From assembly GCA_019426215.1 (NCBI GenBank), contig CM033401.1, positions 11,227,134 to 11,291,133 on the forward strand: DNA of 64,000 nucleotides, read 5' to 3'. Shown one piece after another: positions 12,459 through 23,934 of this stretch. This DNA comes from Buddleja alternifolia. Its lineage: Eukaryota; Streptophyta; Magnoliopsida; Lamiales; Scrophulariaceae. The position numbers and the translations under genes are program-made. The notes beneath the pieces are model-generated. The model was not told where the DNA came from, ran no database searches, and saw only the letters and a list, made by a program, of their open reading frames with translations. Positions within the stretch are counted from its first letter, which is position 1. Every line of letters begins with the position of its first letter.

Positions 12459-13766
12459 TGATAAGAGGCGTTCTTATGTGTTTTTAAGCCCGTGATTTGA
12501 TGTTTTTGAATTTATTTATTGTCTAAATCATACCACATTTGCGTTTAATCGGGGTGTTCAGTGATTTCAGGTGATAAACGAGAGCACACGAAGAAAAAGG
12601 CGAAAAACGATGCACAACATAATTTCAAGCCTGTTGACCACGCCCGGGCGCCGAGCAAGAAATAGCAAGTTCAGCATCTTGTTGCCCATGCCTAGGCGCC
12701 GACTTGTCCGCTCCCGATCGCCGTTGTCGCCACGCCTGGGCGCCGCCGGACTTTTCCCCCAAGAAAGATACTACACGTAGGCCGCGCCTAGGCACCGGCG
12801 CAACCGTTTTTCAAGTGTATAAAAGCCAAATTTCAACAATGAAGAGGGGTTCGAAAATCGGGGGAAGGAAGGCATTTTTCTGGGATTTTGAGCCAAAAAT
12901 TCATCAATCTTGGAGGGAGAAAAAGGGGAATTAAGCTAGAGATTGAAGTTTCAAGCTAGGATTCATCATCAATGAAGCTTTAGGGAGTTTTACTTGCTTT
13001 CATTACATGTTTATGTTCATAATTATGTAAATGATTGTTCTAGATCTTCTTGAGCTATTGATGATGAGCTAATTTTGTAGAACTAAGGCCATGTGAAGGC
13101 CAAATTTATGAGTCAATATATATGAAGTGATTTTTGTATTAATTCTCCTATTGCTTTGTGTGTTAATTTTATGCTTTCATTCCAATCATGTGCTTGATCA
13201 CCATATGCTTGCTATCTTGCCTAATCTAGTCGTTCGAGAGAAGATAGGTTAGGGTTCAAGGGAATTAACACATCATCCGAAACAAATGAGGAATTGCCCC
13301 TACAGATAGGTAAAGATTTCCGGGTCGTGTTAGCCGGATTTATCTGGGAAAACTCTAGAACTTTAATGCGTGGTTATTTATTAGATTCTCGGATAGACAT
13401 ATTTAGAGAACCGTCAATTAATCATAGGATTATTATGAACCGAGACATCGGGTAATAGTTAACTAAGGTGTTTCCACCAAAGCAATAGGAGTCTAATAAT
13501 TCGAGGAGTAACCCATATATATTGACGAGTAGATTCGGTTATAGCATGTGCCTTAGTCATTTTATCATACGTGAGTTTTAAATCTATAGCTCGTTTCCTC
13601 TTTTATCCTTCGTTTATTCAATCAATTCTTGCACGTTACTTAAATTGTCCTTTTTTTTTATTAATCATAAACTAAAATACCTAGTCCTTGAGGTTCGACA
13701 ACCCGGACTTTTAGTATGCATGACTAGTATACTTGCTATCCAAGCACGTTAGGTATTAGCGTGTCA
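12459..13766 (+). repeat. 3' LTR of the gypsy-like element
   Basis: The ~1308 bp unit starts TGATAAGAGG after the polypurine tract and ends ...GTGTCA, giving TGA/TCA inverted ends. The reverse complement of its end matches 26614 onward, beside a tRNA-Asp-type primer site, which fixes the boundary. A TATAAAAG box lies at 12818-12825. Just upstream, 12640-12810 is GC-rich with repeated CCTAGGCGCC-like palindromes. Confidence 0.82.
12818..12825 (+). promoter_or_regulatory. TATA box in the gypsy-like LTR
   Basis: TATAAAAG occurs in the same LTR position as TATAAAAG on the minus strand at 22967-22974 and 27588-27595 in the related LTRs. Conservation across three copies supports promoter use. Confidence 0.5.
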
Positions 13767-13767
13767 C

Positions 13768-14926
13768 ATCTCAAGTCCAAGTTAAAGAGAAAGTTACAAT
13801 TTTGATACGTTTAAATAATGGAAGACATCAATTCATTTCCAATGTCTTCTACGTGCTGGAAATGAAAAGCAGCATTTTAAGTTTCGGACAACTCTTGGAG
13901 AAATATTATGATATCCATTTGAAAACAAAAGTTTGATGATGAAAGATGAAAATGGGGGCTTATTGGCGAAGGTCCCAATGATGAAGAATAGGATGTTTAT
14001 ACTTAATATTCAAAGCGATGTTCAGATGTGTTTACAAGTTTCTATCAAAGATTCATCTTGGATTTGGCACATGAGATTTGAAAACTTGAATTTTGATGGT
14101 TTCAAAACGATGAATAAAAAGGGCATGGTGAGAGGATTGCCGAGCACTGACCATCCAAATCAATTATGTGAAATATACCTTTTTGGAAAGCAAGCAAGGA
14201 AGAGTTTTCCAAAAGAATCATTGTCGAGAGCCCAACACCCTTTGGAGTAGATACACTCGGATGTATGCGGACCTATCAAGCCATTGTCGCTTGGAAAGAA
14301 TAATTATTTTCTTCTTTTGATTGATGATTATTCCCGAAAGAATTAGGTATATTTTTTAAAAGAAAAGTCGGAGGTGTTTGAGACTTTTAAAAGTTCAAGA
14401 TCATGGTAGAAAAGCAAAGTGGCTACCAAATTATAGCTCTTTAGTCCAATAGAGGTGAAGAATTCACATCAAATGAATTCAAGGAATTTTGTGAAAAGAA
14501 TGGGATTCGTCATCCCATGACGGTACCGAGATCGCCACAACAAAATGGCGTATCCGAGAGAAAGAACCGAACCATTCTCAACATGGCGAGGAGTATGTTG
14601 AAGAGCAAGAATATGCCAAAAGAATTTTGGGCAGAGGCGATGGCTTTGCGGTCTATTTGAGCAACCGGAGCCACACCAAAAGTGTCAATGGAAAAACACC
14701 ACAAGAAGCTTGGAATGGGTTCAAGCCAAGTGTTAGTCACTTGCGGGTCTTTGGAAGTGTTGCCTATGCACACGTGGCAGATGAGAAGAGACGAAAACTC
14801 GATGATAAAAGGAAGAGGTACGTCTTCATTGGATATGATCAAAGTTCTAAAGGATATAAATTGTACAATCTGAGCAATGGAAAGATTGTCATTAGTAGAG
14901 ACATTGAGTTTCATGAACAAAGCTAG
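13768..14926 (+). pseudogene. Copia pre-integrase and integrase remnant
   Basis: The frame from 13933 reads through a GAG pre-integrase-like segment (WIWHMRFENLNF) and reaches a stop just before IHSDVCGP, the integrase start. Further downstream are LLLIDDYSRK, stop codons near 14344 and 14406, and a frame change around 14520. The last part (14627-14926) carries the integrase C-terminal region with NGKTPQEAWNG and VFIGYDQSSKGYKLY. It is inactive. Confidence 0.85.
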
Positions 14927-16624
14927 TGGGATTGGAATGTTTCAAAAGAGTACAATTTCAATCCATTGTTTGAAGAAGAAGAAGAGATGGTGCAACCTAC
15001 TACTCCACCTATAACACCAGCGCCACAAAACTTACCACTTGGAGAGTCAAGTTTCGGGCCTCGAAGAACAAGAAGCCTTCGTGAATTGTATGATGAAACG
15101 GAAGAGGTATCTCAAAATATAAGTGATTTGACTCATTTGTTCTTTTTGCGGATTGTGAGCCTATAGGGTTTGAAGATGCCACTCGTGATAAGAAATGGAG
15201 AGATGCTATGGATGTAGAAATCAAAGCGATAAAAAAGAATGATACTTGGAAGTTGGCGACATTACCTAAAGGCAAAAGAACAATCGGAGTCAAATGGGTG
15301 TACAAGACAGAGAGAAATTCCAAAGGCGAAGTAGAGAGGTACAATGCGAGATCGGTCGCTAAAGGGTACAAGCAAAAGCTGGAAATTGATTATGGTGAGG
15401 TATTTACACCTGTTGTTTGCTTAGAAACAATTCGTTTGATTATTTCCTTGGCAGCTCAAAATTAATGGAAAATCCATCAAATGGATGTGAAGTCAGCCGT
15501 CTTGAATGAATATTTAGAAGAATAAATTTATATTGATCAACCTTTGGGCTATGAGGTTGAAGGCCAAGAAGAAAAGGTGTTGAAATTGAAGAAGGCGCTT
15601 TATGGATTGAAGCAAGCGCCGCGTGCTTGGAATAGTAAAATTGACAACTATTTCCAAGAAAATGGATTTTCAAAGTGTCCACATGAACATGCACTTTATG
15701 TAAAAGTGAACAAAAATAATGATGTTTTATTAGTTTGTTTGTATGTGGATGATTTGACTTTGATAAGAAATAATCTAAAGACGTTTGAAGAATTCAAGCG
15801 AGCTATGATAAGAGAATTTGAGATGACGGACATTGATTTAATGTCTTACTATCTTGGGATTAAAGCAAAGCAAGGAGCTAAAGGCATCTTTGTTTTTCAA
15901 GGAAGATATGCCAAAGAAGTTCTCAAGAAATTTGAGATGGAGAATTGCGAGCCGGTAATCACCCCCGTGGAATGTGGAGTAAAGTTGAGTAAAGATAAAG
16001 ATGGAGAAAAGATCAACCCGCCATTCTTCAAAAGTCTCGTTGGAAGCTTGAGGTACTTAACTTGTACAAGGCCGGATATTCTTTTTACTGTTGGACTTGT
16101 TAGTCGCTACATGGAAGCGCCTACTACATCTCATTTGAAGGTCGCAAAAAGAATACTTCAGTATATCAAAGGTACAATTAATTATGAAATTTTATATTCA
16201 TCTACTCAAGACTTCAAGCTTGTTGGCTATTGTGATAGTGTTTGGCTGGTGATATTGATGATCGAATAGCACTACCAGGTTTGTATTCTTTATGGGAGAT
16301 TCTGCTTTTACGTGGAATTTGAAATAGCAACCAATTGTGACATTGTCAACTTGTGAAGCCGAGTATGTGGCAGCAACTAATTGTGTATGTCAAGCGATTT
16401 GGCTAAGGAGTTTGTTGAAGGAACTTCATCAACCACAAGAAGAATCAATCAAGATTTATGTCAATAATAAGTTCGCACTTGCATGGGCTAAGAACCCGAT
16501 GTTTCATGAAAGAAGCAAGCACATTGATACAAATTATCATTTTATAAGAGAGTGCACATCCAAAAAAGAAGTGGAGCTCGAGGTTGTGAAGTCACAAGAT
16601 CAAATTGCGGATAATTTTACCTAG
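14927..16624 (+). pseudogene. Copia reverse transcriptase / RNase H remnant
   Basis: The pieces at 15208-15465, 15544-16269 and 16337-16624 carry RT and RNase H. Landmarks are GVKWVYKTERNSKGEVERY, KALYGLKQAPRAW, the catalytic LYVDDLTL, and RNase H motifs LSTCEAEYVAA and RSKHIDTNYHFIRE. Stops at about 15463 and 15523 and a frame break near 16260 separate the pieces. The RT core itself stays open for 241 codons, so decay is moderate. Confidence 0.9.
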
Positions 16625-16688
16625 CCCTTGAAGTTCAAGATTTTCCAAAAGTTTGTACTTGGAGTAATGAATCAAGTTTGAGAGGGGG

Positions 16689-17059
16689 TGTTGAAAATAA
16701 TCAACTAGATTCATCTAGAAAAGTCTGAGTACTTAATTAGGTACATTGTTTTAGTATGATACATGTATTTGTCTCTTGGTTTAATTCATATATGGAAAAA
16801 AGTGGATGGCTAGAATTAATTAGTGGTACATGTATAGGGCTAGATACATTTTTGAGTTTGTCTCTAAATAGGCTATAAATAGGAACAGGTTGTAGTCATT
16901 TTGTCATCTAGTTGAACAAGTAAAAATCAAGTTAAAAATTAAAGTTGAAAACAAGTTCTAGAGTTAAGAATAAAGTGAAATAGAGTCACTTGTTTCCTCC
17001 ACTCCTCTACAAATTGAGTTTGAGAGTTGAGTGTTTATATTGCTCTGCAATTTCTAACA
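16689..17059 (+). repeat. 3' LTR of the decayed copia element
   Basis: A 371 bp LTR starts TGTTGAAAATAATC right after the purine-rich GAGAGGGGG and ends ...TTTCTAACA. A TATAAATA box at 16874-16881 supports the LTR call. No 5' partner exists in the window. Confidence 0.8.
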
Positions 17060-17430
17060 GTCCCCACATATTTGTGTGAGAGAGATAGACACAGAATTCA
17101 TACTCGGACTATTGAACTCGGTCTGACATAGAATTAGCTTGTGCTGAATATGCTCACTCAAAAATGCTCAACCACCACCTCTATCTGTCATTTATCGTCG
17201 CCGCCCACGCACAACCACCGCCATCAATGACGCATGCACGTCCTCCGTTTGAAGCTAATTGAGACTCTTTCATATCAATTCTTCAAGTTTATGCTATTTG
17301 TCATATTAATTTTATCTTAATGTTGATCATCTATTAGAATATAATAAAGAATGGAATATACCTGAGAAATGATTTACAAATATATGTTGTCTACGTTTCT
17401 AGACTAATGATTTGATCAAAATTTGACAGT
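17060..17430. other. Intergenic stretch, no gene recognised
   Basis: Unannotated DNA with a CCACC/CCGCC-rich patch near 17170-17230 and AT-rich sequence after it. Nothing codes convincingly on either strand. Confidence 0.4.
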
Positions 17431-18203
17431 TTTTTTTTATATATATATATATGAATGAAGGGGGGACATTAGTCAATCTCAACCCAACAAACTCGGGTTG
17501 GTAGTTATCCTGAGAGGCCAAGTGGCTCCACACCTCTACCTCTATCTTGCTCTATGAGAACTTGAAGTCTGGTGTCCATATCCTCAAAGGTTTTCTGCCG
17601 ACTGGTGAAAACCATTCTTCGCCAATTAATATGCCGGTTGATTTGCTTCTTTGACGAGCTTTACGGCTTCGTAGCAATCGGACTCAACTATCACGTCCCA
17701 CTTCCCATGATGCCATGCAAACTCCATGCCATGCAGAATTGCATGGAGTTCCGCCTTCTCAATAATACCAGCAGATACACAACCTTGAAAACCAACTAGC
17801 CATCTCCCATGCCATTCACGCATAAAACCACCAATAATCGCCTCGGGCGTAAATATGTTATGTGGGTTTGATATAGCCGCATCGACATTCACCTTGAAGG
17901 ATCCCAAAGGTGGCTTCATCCAATCAATCTGCATGGTTCTTGTGATGGAATCCGAATCCGAAGCTTGTTCCAATTGAACTTCTTTTAGCCAGTGCTCTTT
18001 TTTTTTTTTTGGTTTATGACCAAAGGTGTCCCCCAACCGGACGCCGGAGATTAATCCCTTCGAGGCAGAGAGATCATCGAAGTGGGTACAGCCTCTCCCA
18101 ACAAAGCCTTTTCCATACACACGGCCAAGAATCGAACCTTGAACAGCATGTTTAAAGAACCCAACTATTTACCAATTGTGCTGGGCCTTGTTGGTAGCCG
18201 GTG
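17431..18203 (-). pseudogene. LINE-type RNase H (RVT_3-like) remnant, split by a SINE
   Basis: The frame 17626-18120 encodes 164 residues. The C-terminal two thirds resemble the RNase H domain at the end of plant LINE ORF2 proteins: WMKPPLGSFKVNVDAA, then GGFMREWHGRWLVGF, AELHAILHGMEFAW and VIVESDCYEAVKLV. The N-terminal ~40 residues are read from an inserted SINE, so the listed start is not meaningful. A T-run at 17431-17440 on the plus strand may be the element's poly(A) end. It is a fragment without the reverse transcriptase. Confidence 0.7.
17995..18194 (-). mobile_element. SINE (tRNA-derived), inserted in the LINE remnant
   Basis: The minus strand shows a pol III B-box-like GGTTCGATTCT (18128-18138), an A-box-like region about 30 bp upstream, and a 13-base A-run (17998-18010) at its 3' end. 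Flanking TAGCCAGTG (17986-17994) and TAGCCGGTG (18195-18203) match at 8 of 9 bases and fit a target-site duplication. The length of about 200 bp is normal for plant SINEs. Confidence 0.72.
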
Positions 18204-19489
18204 TTTTATCATATTGATGTTTATATGATGTCCAAATAATTCTTTTACCTATATTGGGCCGCAATCCATAAGAAAGGTCCAAAATGCACACGTGAGTCAT
18301 GCCGCGATCTGGAGAAAGCCTAGTGACATAAACAGTGGGCTCCCAATTAATGATCTCAAATCGGACCACTGAATAGCCCAATAAAGTTCAATAGATAGCA
18401 GATCAGCGACTCATTTTTTTATATTATTATTATTTTAGTTATTACTATTACTATTACTATACTTAATATTAATATCAGTATTAGTATAACATTTTTATCA
18501 TAGTAAAGTATTTATATTTCTTGACCCATTTAATATGAAAAAACTTATAGATGAAGAGGCAAGAACTCATAGGTGGATTTTTTGATTCAACAAATAAATA
18601 CCGAATAAATAAATAAATACTAAAATTGTTGTGTCTTGTACGATCTTTCTATCCTCTCCTCTAAATCTTTCAAAAAAAAAAGATATTTTCAAAAATACAT
18701 CTGCAATGATGTAAAAGTAAAATCAAACACAATTTATATAATGTGATAATAACCTAATATGTACAAAAATATACTAATATTTTATTTAGGACTATAACAC
18801 TACTATGATGATTGAGTGGGGGGCTAGCATTCACCTCCAAATCTCTACCGTCGCATCAAAAGTTCCTTTCAACCCTCAAATCACAAGACAAAAAGTAAAA
18901 CTTAACCCATAATTCAATCAATGTATAAGCACCTAATTTATTTATTTTTTCTAATCCCTCTGGCCGGATCATGCAAACAGAAACTCTCCCTAAAATGGTT
19001 TCTACACTATGACTCAAAATCTAATCTTTCAGACCGGTTCGTGCAAACTGAAGTCCTCCTCAGGGTTGTATCTCTAGTAGGAGTCAAAACCTTTTATATC
19101 TCTGGATCACAAACCACTTACCACTTAGCCAATTATCTCGAATTATAAGTGCCTAATCATTAGAACCATATTTGGAAAATATCGATTAAGACAAATACCA
19201 TAACTCTCGTGTTGTTAGCTAAAAACAATAGGGCTATGTTTGTTTCTATTTTGGAGGGTGTTTTTTGTGAAAATTTTGGTGAAATATTTTACTGGGAGTT
19301 GTGTATTTTGGTGAAAATGTGTTTGGATTAGCTATTTTAAAGTAATATTTGGATGATTTTTTGGTGAAAATGTGTTTAATTTTGTTTTCATAGGGAACAA
19401 AAATTTCTGTAGCAGTGAAATCATGTAAATTTTTGTTTGAAAAAGTAATGTTAATAATTGGCTAATGATTAAAAAATATATTATATTAT
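18204..19489. other. Intergenic DNA with simple repeats and a possible MITE edge
   Basis: No coding sequence recognised. An ATT-rich microsatellite occupies ~18418-18495. The segment 19230-19420, with repeated TTTTGGTGAAAATGTGTTT-like phrases, resembles a hAT-type MITE end, but no partner inverted repeat was found. Confidence 0.4.
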
Positions 19490-20740
19490 AAATTTTAAAT
19501 GATTATAATATATATAATAATAATATATGTATATATTTATTTATTGTAATTGGTGTACATATATATTTATACTCACACACACGTGTACTAGAACACATAT
19601 AATATAAAATTCATTCCAGCATAATATATATATATATATATATATTTCATATGTATATATAAGTGTATATTATTGCGTACAAATAAAATGTGCATATCTA
19701 GGAAATATATATGTATGTTAATCTTTTAAGCTCTTTTAAAATATAATATCGAATACTATAATATATATATATAGCTACATATATAATGTATGTCTATATA
19801 TAGTTGTATACATATATGTTTATTTATAAATGTATACCATGAATGAAAAACCACAGGTATACTTACAAAATTTATTATCTAAACTTAACAATTGAACCTA
19901 AGTCACATAGAGCGGGAGCGTAGAGCGAAAAAAATTTAAAAAATTTGGGAATGAGAGCACCTTAGAGTGTATTTAATATAAATATATTTTAAAGCTCAGC
20001 TTGTCAAATATCTCACATGTTATTATAAATTGTTCAGTCAAACTATCTTTAGATATTATTTTGATAAGATTATCTCATATTAAAATAATTATTATGTATA
20101 TGTACACATACATGATTTTACAATATTACAAGTATATTATGTATTTATTATATATGTATATATACATATAAATTTGAACAATATATATATATATATATGT
20201 ATTTAATGTGTACAAAATAATATTATATACATGTGTATATAAGTATATACAAATATATATTAGATATAAATATTTAATAATATATATTATTCATAATGCA
20301 TACATCATACAAGATATATATATACACACACTCACACACACACATGTAAATATACATTATACACATGTATATGCATATGTTTATACAATACATAATATAT
20401 GTATGTATTATGTATACATATTTATAAAACATACTTATTATATACTATAAAATATATACATATAATGCATTATATATATTTATAATATATACATAATAAT
20501 ATTACATAAGAGGTATATTATAATTGATGTAATTACATATAAGAGTGTATTTTATTATGAATATTACAATAAAGACTACTATATTATACATATGTATCTC
20601 CAATATCATAAACTCATGTATATGTATATATACAGAAAATATATATGTTATATATACATATGTTATATTTGTACGTATATTATGTATTATATTATGTAGA
20701 TTATATTATTCATATGATATTATATATAATATTATGTAAA
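19490..20740. repeat. AT-rich satellite-like block 1
   Basis: This is almost purely TA/CA-rich sequence with many ATATAT and ACACAC tracts. Segment 20095-20520 matches 33317-33740 in inverted orientation. Segment 20405-20570 matches 43556-43690 directly. The last ~60 bp (about 20680-20738) match 33232-33290 directly. It directly borders a pararetroviral leader at 20742. Reading frames here are low-complexity and not genes. Confidence 0.85.
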
Positions 20741-20741
20741 G

Positions 20742-21505
20742 CTCAGGGACACAAATGATTCTAAAGAGAGATAACGATTATGGAAGATTTACTGGACCTA
20801 ATGCAGGGAGTAGTAAATTGAGGGACCCCCAGTTTCTCTCAAGGATACTTTTGCAAGGGTCACCACAGAGTCACAAACTATTTTTACAATTTAGTAATCC
20901 GTCAATGAAATTAAATCATCAAAAATTTTCATACAAACACCCAAAACGCCAAACATCACGGCAAACACGGCAACAGTATGAAGCTCATTCTTAATGATCC
21001 AATTTTAGCCAGTTTACTAAATTAACCCATTAGAATCCATCATACCATAACGAAAATCTCTTTTTAGAATTATCAATCCATGTTTGTTAGAAGAATCATG
21101 AGAGTTTAGATATAATTTAACACAAAAGAATTTAGCCTACAAGGCTCATCCTTAACACAGAATAATATAAACTTGAAGAAAAATAAATAAGAGAACTAAC
21201 AGGATAAACTCTTCTTTTTATTACAGCAACTTCAGTAATTTACAAGAACTTGGTATTTTACAACGGAGATGGAGGCTGAAGCGAGCTATATAAACTAGAG
21301 AGTTATGGGATAGGAATATCTAACAAGGCTTACAAATACAAAGGTCAGCAGCCCCTTTATTTATAAGAGTTCGAGGCGGCGGAACTCAAACCAAACTTTA
21401 AAAATAGTTTATACGATTTACACAGTAACTTCACTATTGAAACAGTAATATTACTGTTATGAACAGTAATCTATTATGAACAGTGCCGAATGAATAGTAT
21501 TGTTT
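20742..21505 (-). mobile_element. Endogenous pararetrovirus fragment C: promoter and leader
   Basis: It matches the intergenic region of copy B (33990-34722) in the same orientation. It contains a TATA box, a poly(A) signal and the leader, and stops just before where the primer binding site would be. No viral coding sequence remains. Similarity stops near 21500, where the gypsy-like array begins. Confidence 0.85.
21358..21365 (-). promoter_or_regulatory. TATA box of pararetrovirus fragment C
   Basis: TATAAATA on the minus strand corresponds to TATAAATA at 34621-34628 in copy B. An AATAAA lies about 140 bp downstream at 21217-21222, the usual spacing for caulimovirid pregenomic RNA. Confidence 0.6.
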
Positions 21506-22453
21506 AACATATAAAATTACTACTCAACTTATAACCTTATGAAAAATCTAAGTTAATATTTTCGGGAAAAATTCCTTAAGTGTCTCAAGATGGTTATCCT
21601 CTCAACTCCTCTACCTTCAATTTAAGTGCATTGTGAATCATCTAAAGAATCAATTCTAGTCTAAGGTCTCCACGAGCAATTTCAACGATATATATATTCC
21701 ATTAAATTCAAATTATTTCAAGAATTCATGCCATTTTTCAAGTTAATCAATTTCAATGCATCAATTGGAAAGATTAAAAAAAATTCATGCTTGATTTTCT
21801 CAACAAAGAAGCATATAAACATGATTTCAAACAAACTTTCCCCCAAAATTAAGCTAAAAATTAGGATTGCACCATCAAAGTTCAAAATAAGTACTCTTCT
21901 ACCCCCAAACTTAAATCCAACATTGTCCCCAATGTTGTTACAACAAGCATACACAACGGTAAAAGAACACTTACAACTAAGGATGTTGAAAAACATCCTT
22001 AAACTTCCAATACATAATCCTGTAGCTTCTCCTCCTCTCGAGTAAAATGAGCATCTCTAAACATGGGGTCCAAATGTGCATCATATCTTACACTTCAACT
22101 TTTCAAACCATCAAGCATAAGAAAACGTACATGCCAAAAGTGCATGTTTGAACACAGCATAAAGAAACAAACTAAACAAAACAAAAACAAAATCAAAAAG
22201 AAAAACAAACTTACAAACTTGGGTTGCCTCCCAAGAAGTGCTAGTTTAGAGTCGGTAGCTCGACTTTACCGAGTTATTTTAAGGCGGTTTCCGAATGAAT
22301 GCCTTGTTCATTATCCAATTCACTCTCGGGTATCGCTTCAACTTATGGCCATTGGTAGTGAAGGTTGGCCTATCATTTGTGCTACATACCATAGGTTGGG
22401 ACCAAGCAATCATCCACTCCCGAATTTTTGTATGGTCCCTCAACACCTCAATT
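21505..22453 (-). repeat. Second internal fragment of the array (deleted copy)
   Basis: It is nearly identical to 24800-25749, including the GGGAGGCAACCC signature and the last ~60 codons of the ORF (22279-22479 frame). Small differences such as C/T at the CAATGTTGTT segment show the copies have diverged little. The small frames at 21718, 21728 and 22063 recur at 25014, 25024 and 25359 only because the DNA is duplicated. Confidence 0.85.
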
Positions 22454-22456
22454 TTT

Positions 22457-23920
22457 GTATGTCTAGGGCAATTCCTCATTAGTTGCGGGTCATGATGTGA
22501 ATTTCTTGCACCCTAAGTCAATTTTCTCCCGAAATATTAACCTAGGCATAAGATTCTAACATATAGTGATCAAGTATATGCAAGATAGACAAAAACACAA
22601 TTCACATCACATAACAATATAAGAACAACCTCAACAATCATCTATTGTAAGCATATATCACAATTTGGCCTTACATGGCCCTAGTCTTACGAATTTAGTT
22701 CATAATTGAAAGCATAAAAGACATAAGAGGAATATTCATAGACATAAATGAAATGAAAAGCTCTTAAAAACTCCCTAAATGGTGAATGATGATGGATCTT
22801 GAAGTTGAGCCTTCAATCCCCAAGCTCTTTTCCTTCCTCTAGTTTTCCCCTCCAAGAGTGATGAAGAATAGTGATGAATGGTGGAGAAATCAGATTAGGG
22901 GCTGCCCCCCTGTCCTCCAAGAATCTGAAATTGATAGTGAATGATGAAGAGTATGGGTTCCCCCTCCTTTTATAGCCAAAATTCCACTAAAGTATGCATT
23001 AAGAATTCCCATTAAAGTTCCCCAATGAGAATTCCACCTAAGGTGATGCTTAAAGTTTGGCTTTTAAGATTCCAACCAGCTAAAAAATGCTGAACATTCG
23101 GCCCTTAAAAATTCCACCAAGCATAACCATGTGAAAACTTCAACAAAACACATGCATGCTGCCATTTTCTTGCTTTCCAGCGCAGTCTTAGTATTGTCCT
23201 CATAAACTTCTCCACAGACCTCCAAATTGAATGATTCAAGTCCTCATGTGCATATAAACCATAGATCTACAACTTTCTAGAAGGACATTTTGTCCAATTC
23301 GGTCGCTAAATATACCTAAATTACGTTTCAACATGGAGGTTGTTTCTGATTTGGCGCCCATAAAGTAAATCTACTAAGAAACCCACTTATGACAACCCCT
23401 CAACACATGTGCTGAATTATGGCCAAAAGTGATTCTTACCCATCATATAATGCTGGAATTTAGGCTGAAAAGGAGTAACATTCGGACTATCCATGCCTAG
23501 GCATGACTAGGAGGGCGTTGGGGCGTATCCTGGCACATGTACTTCTCTGTTCGGCGCAGCAATCGTATTTCCTTCACAATTCTCTCTATAGACCTTCGAT
23601 TTGGGTGTTTCAAGTTCCCATTTGAAGCTAAGACATACATATAAAACGTTGTAGAAGGAAGCTTTGTCTAATTTGGTCTGTAAATGTACGAAAATATCGC
23701 TCGAATGTGATAGGAGATGCATAAACCGCCTAGGTATTGAAAAACATGTTTGAACTTGTTTTGTACATCGTTTTTCTTCCCTTTTCTTCATGTATTCTCA
23801 TTTATTACCTGTATTCACTTAACACACCTATTAAATGCAAATGTGACATGATTTAAGCAATAAGTGAATCCAAATCATAAGAATTACGGTCTTAAAAACA
23901 CGTAAAAACACCTCTTATCA
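22457..23920 (-). repeat. LTR of the array, truncated at its 3' end
   Basis: It matches 27077-28326 and continues to the true LTR start at 23920, where CTTATCA meets the purine tract. The final ~460 bp (R/U5 side) are missing and replaced by the fragment at 21505-22453. A TATAAAAG box lies at 22967-22974. Confidence 0.85.
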
Positions 23921-23934
23921 ACACCCCCAAACTT
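23921..23934 (-). other. Polypurine tract of the gypsy-like element
   Basis: AAGTTTGGGGGTGT on the minus strand sits directly before the LTR start. The plus-strand copy has AAGTTTGGTGGGG at the same place. Confidence 0.8.

Larger units (their letters stand above)
10540..13766 (+). mobile_element. 3' part of an Athila/Tat-like Ty3/gypsy element
   Basis: It is recognised by its homology in opposite orientation to 22457-28326: the conserved CTTGGGAGGCAACCCAA block, a long untranslated 3' region, a polypurine tract with TTTGGTGGGG and an LTR. Protease, RT and integrase are absent, and the 5' LTR and primer site are missing. It is therefore a 5'-truncated copy, or a non-autonomous relative. The left edge near 10540 is approximate. 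Confidence 0.75.
13767..17059 (+). mobile_element. Decayed Ty1/copia remnant with 3' LTR
   Basis: A 5'-truncated copia element in plus orientation joins the end of the gypsy-like LTR directly at 13767. Its gag, zinc knuckle and 5' LTR are absent. Coding capacity from the protease/pre-integrase junction to RNase H is recognisable but crossed by many stops and frameshifts. It ends in a polypurine tract and one LTR. Confidence 0.88.

Noticed and set aside
20208..20739. Tyr/Ile-rich ORFs in AT-rich DNA
   Set aside because: They are translations of TA/CA microsatellite sequence.
21728..22045. 105-residue ORF conserved at 25024-25341
   Set aside because: The conservation reflects duplicated retroelement DNA; an equally long frame lies on the opposite strand at the same place.
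22063..22482. 139-residue plus-strand ORF also found at 25359-25784
   Set aside because: It is antisense to the element's own ORF end and leader-side DNA, and appears twice only because of duplication.
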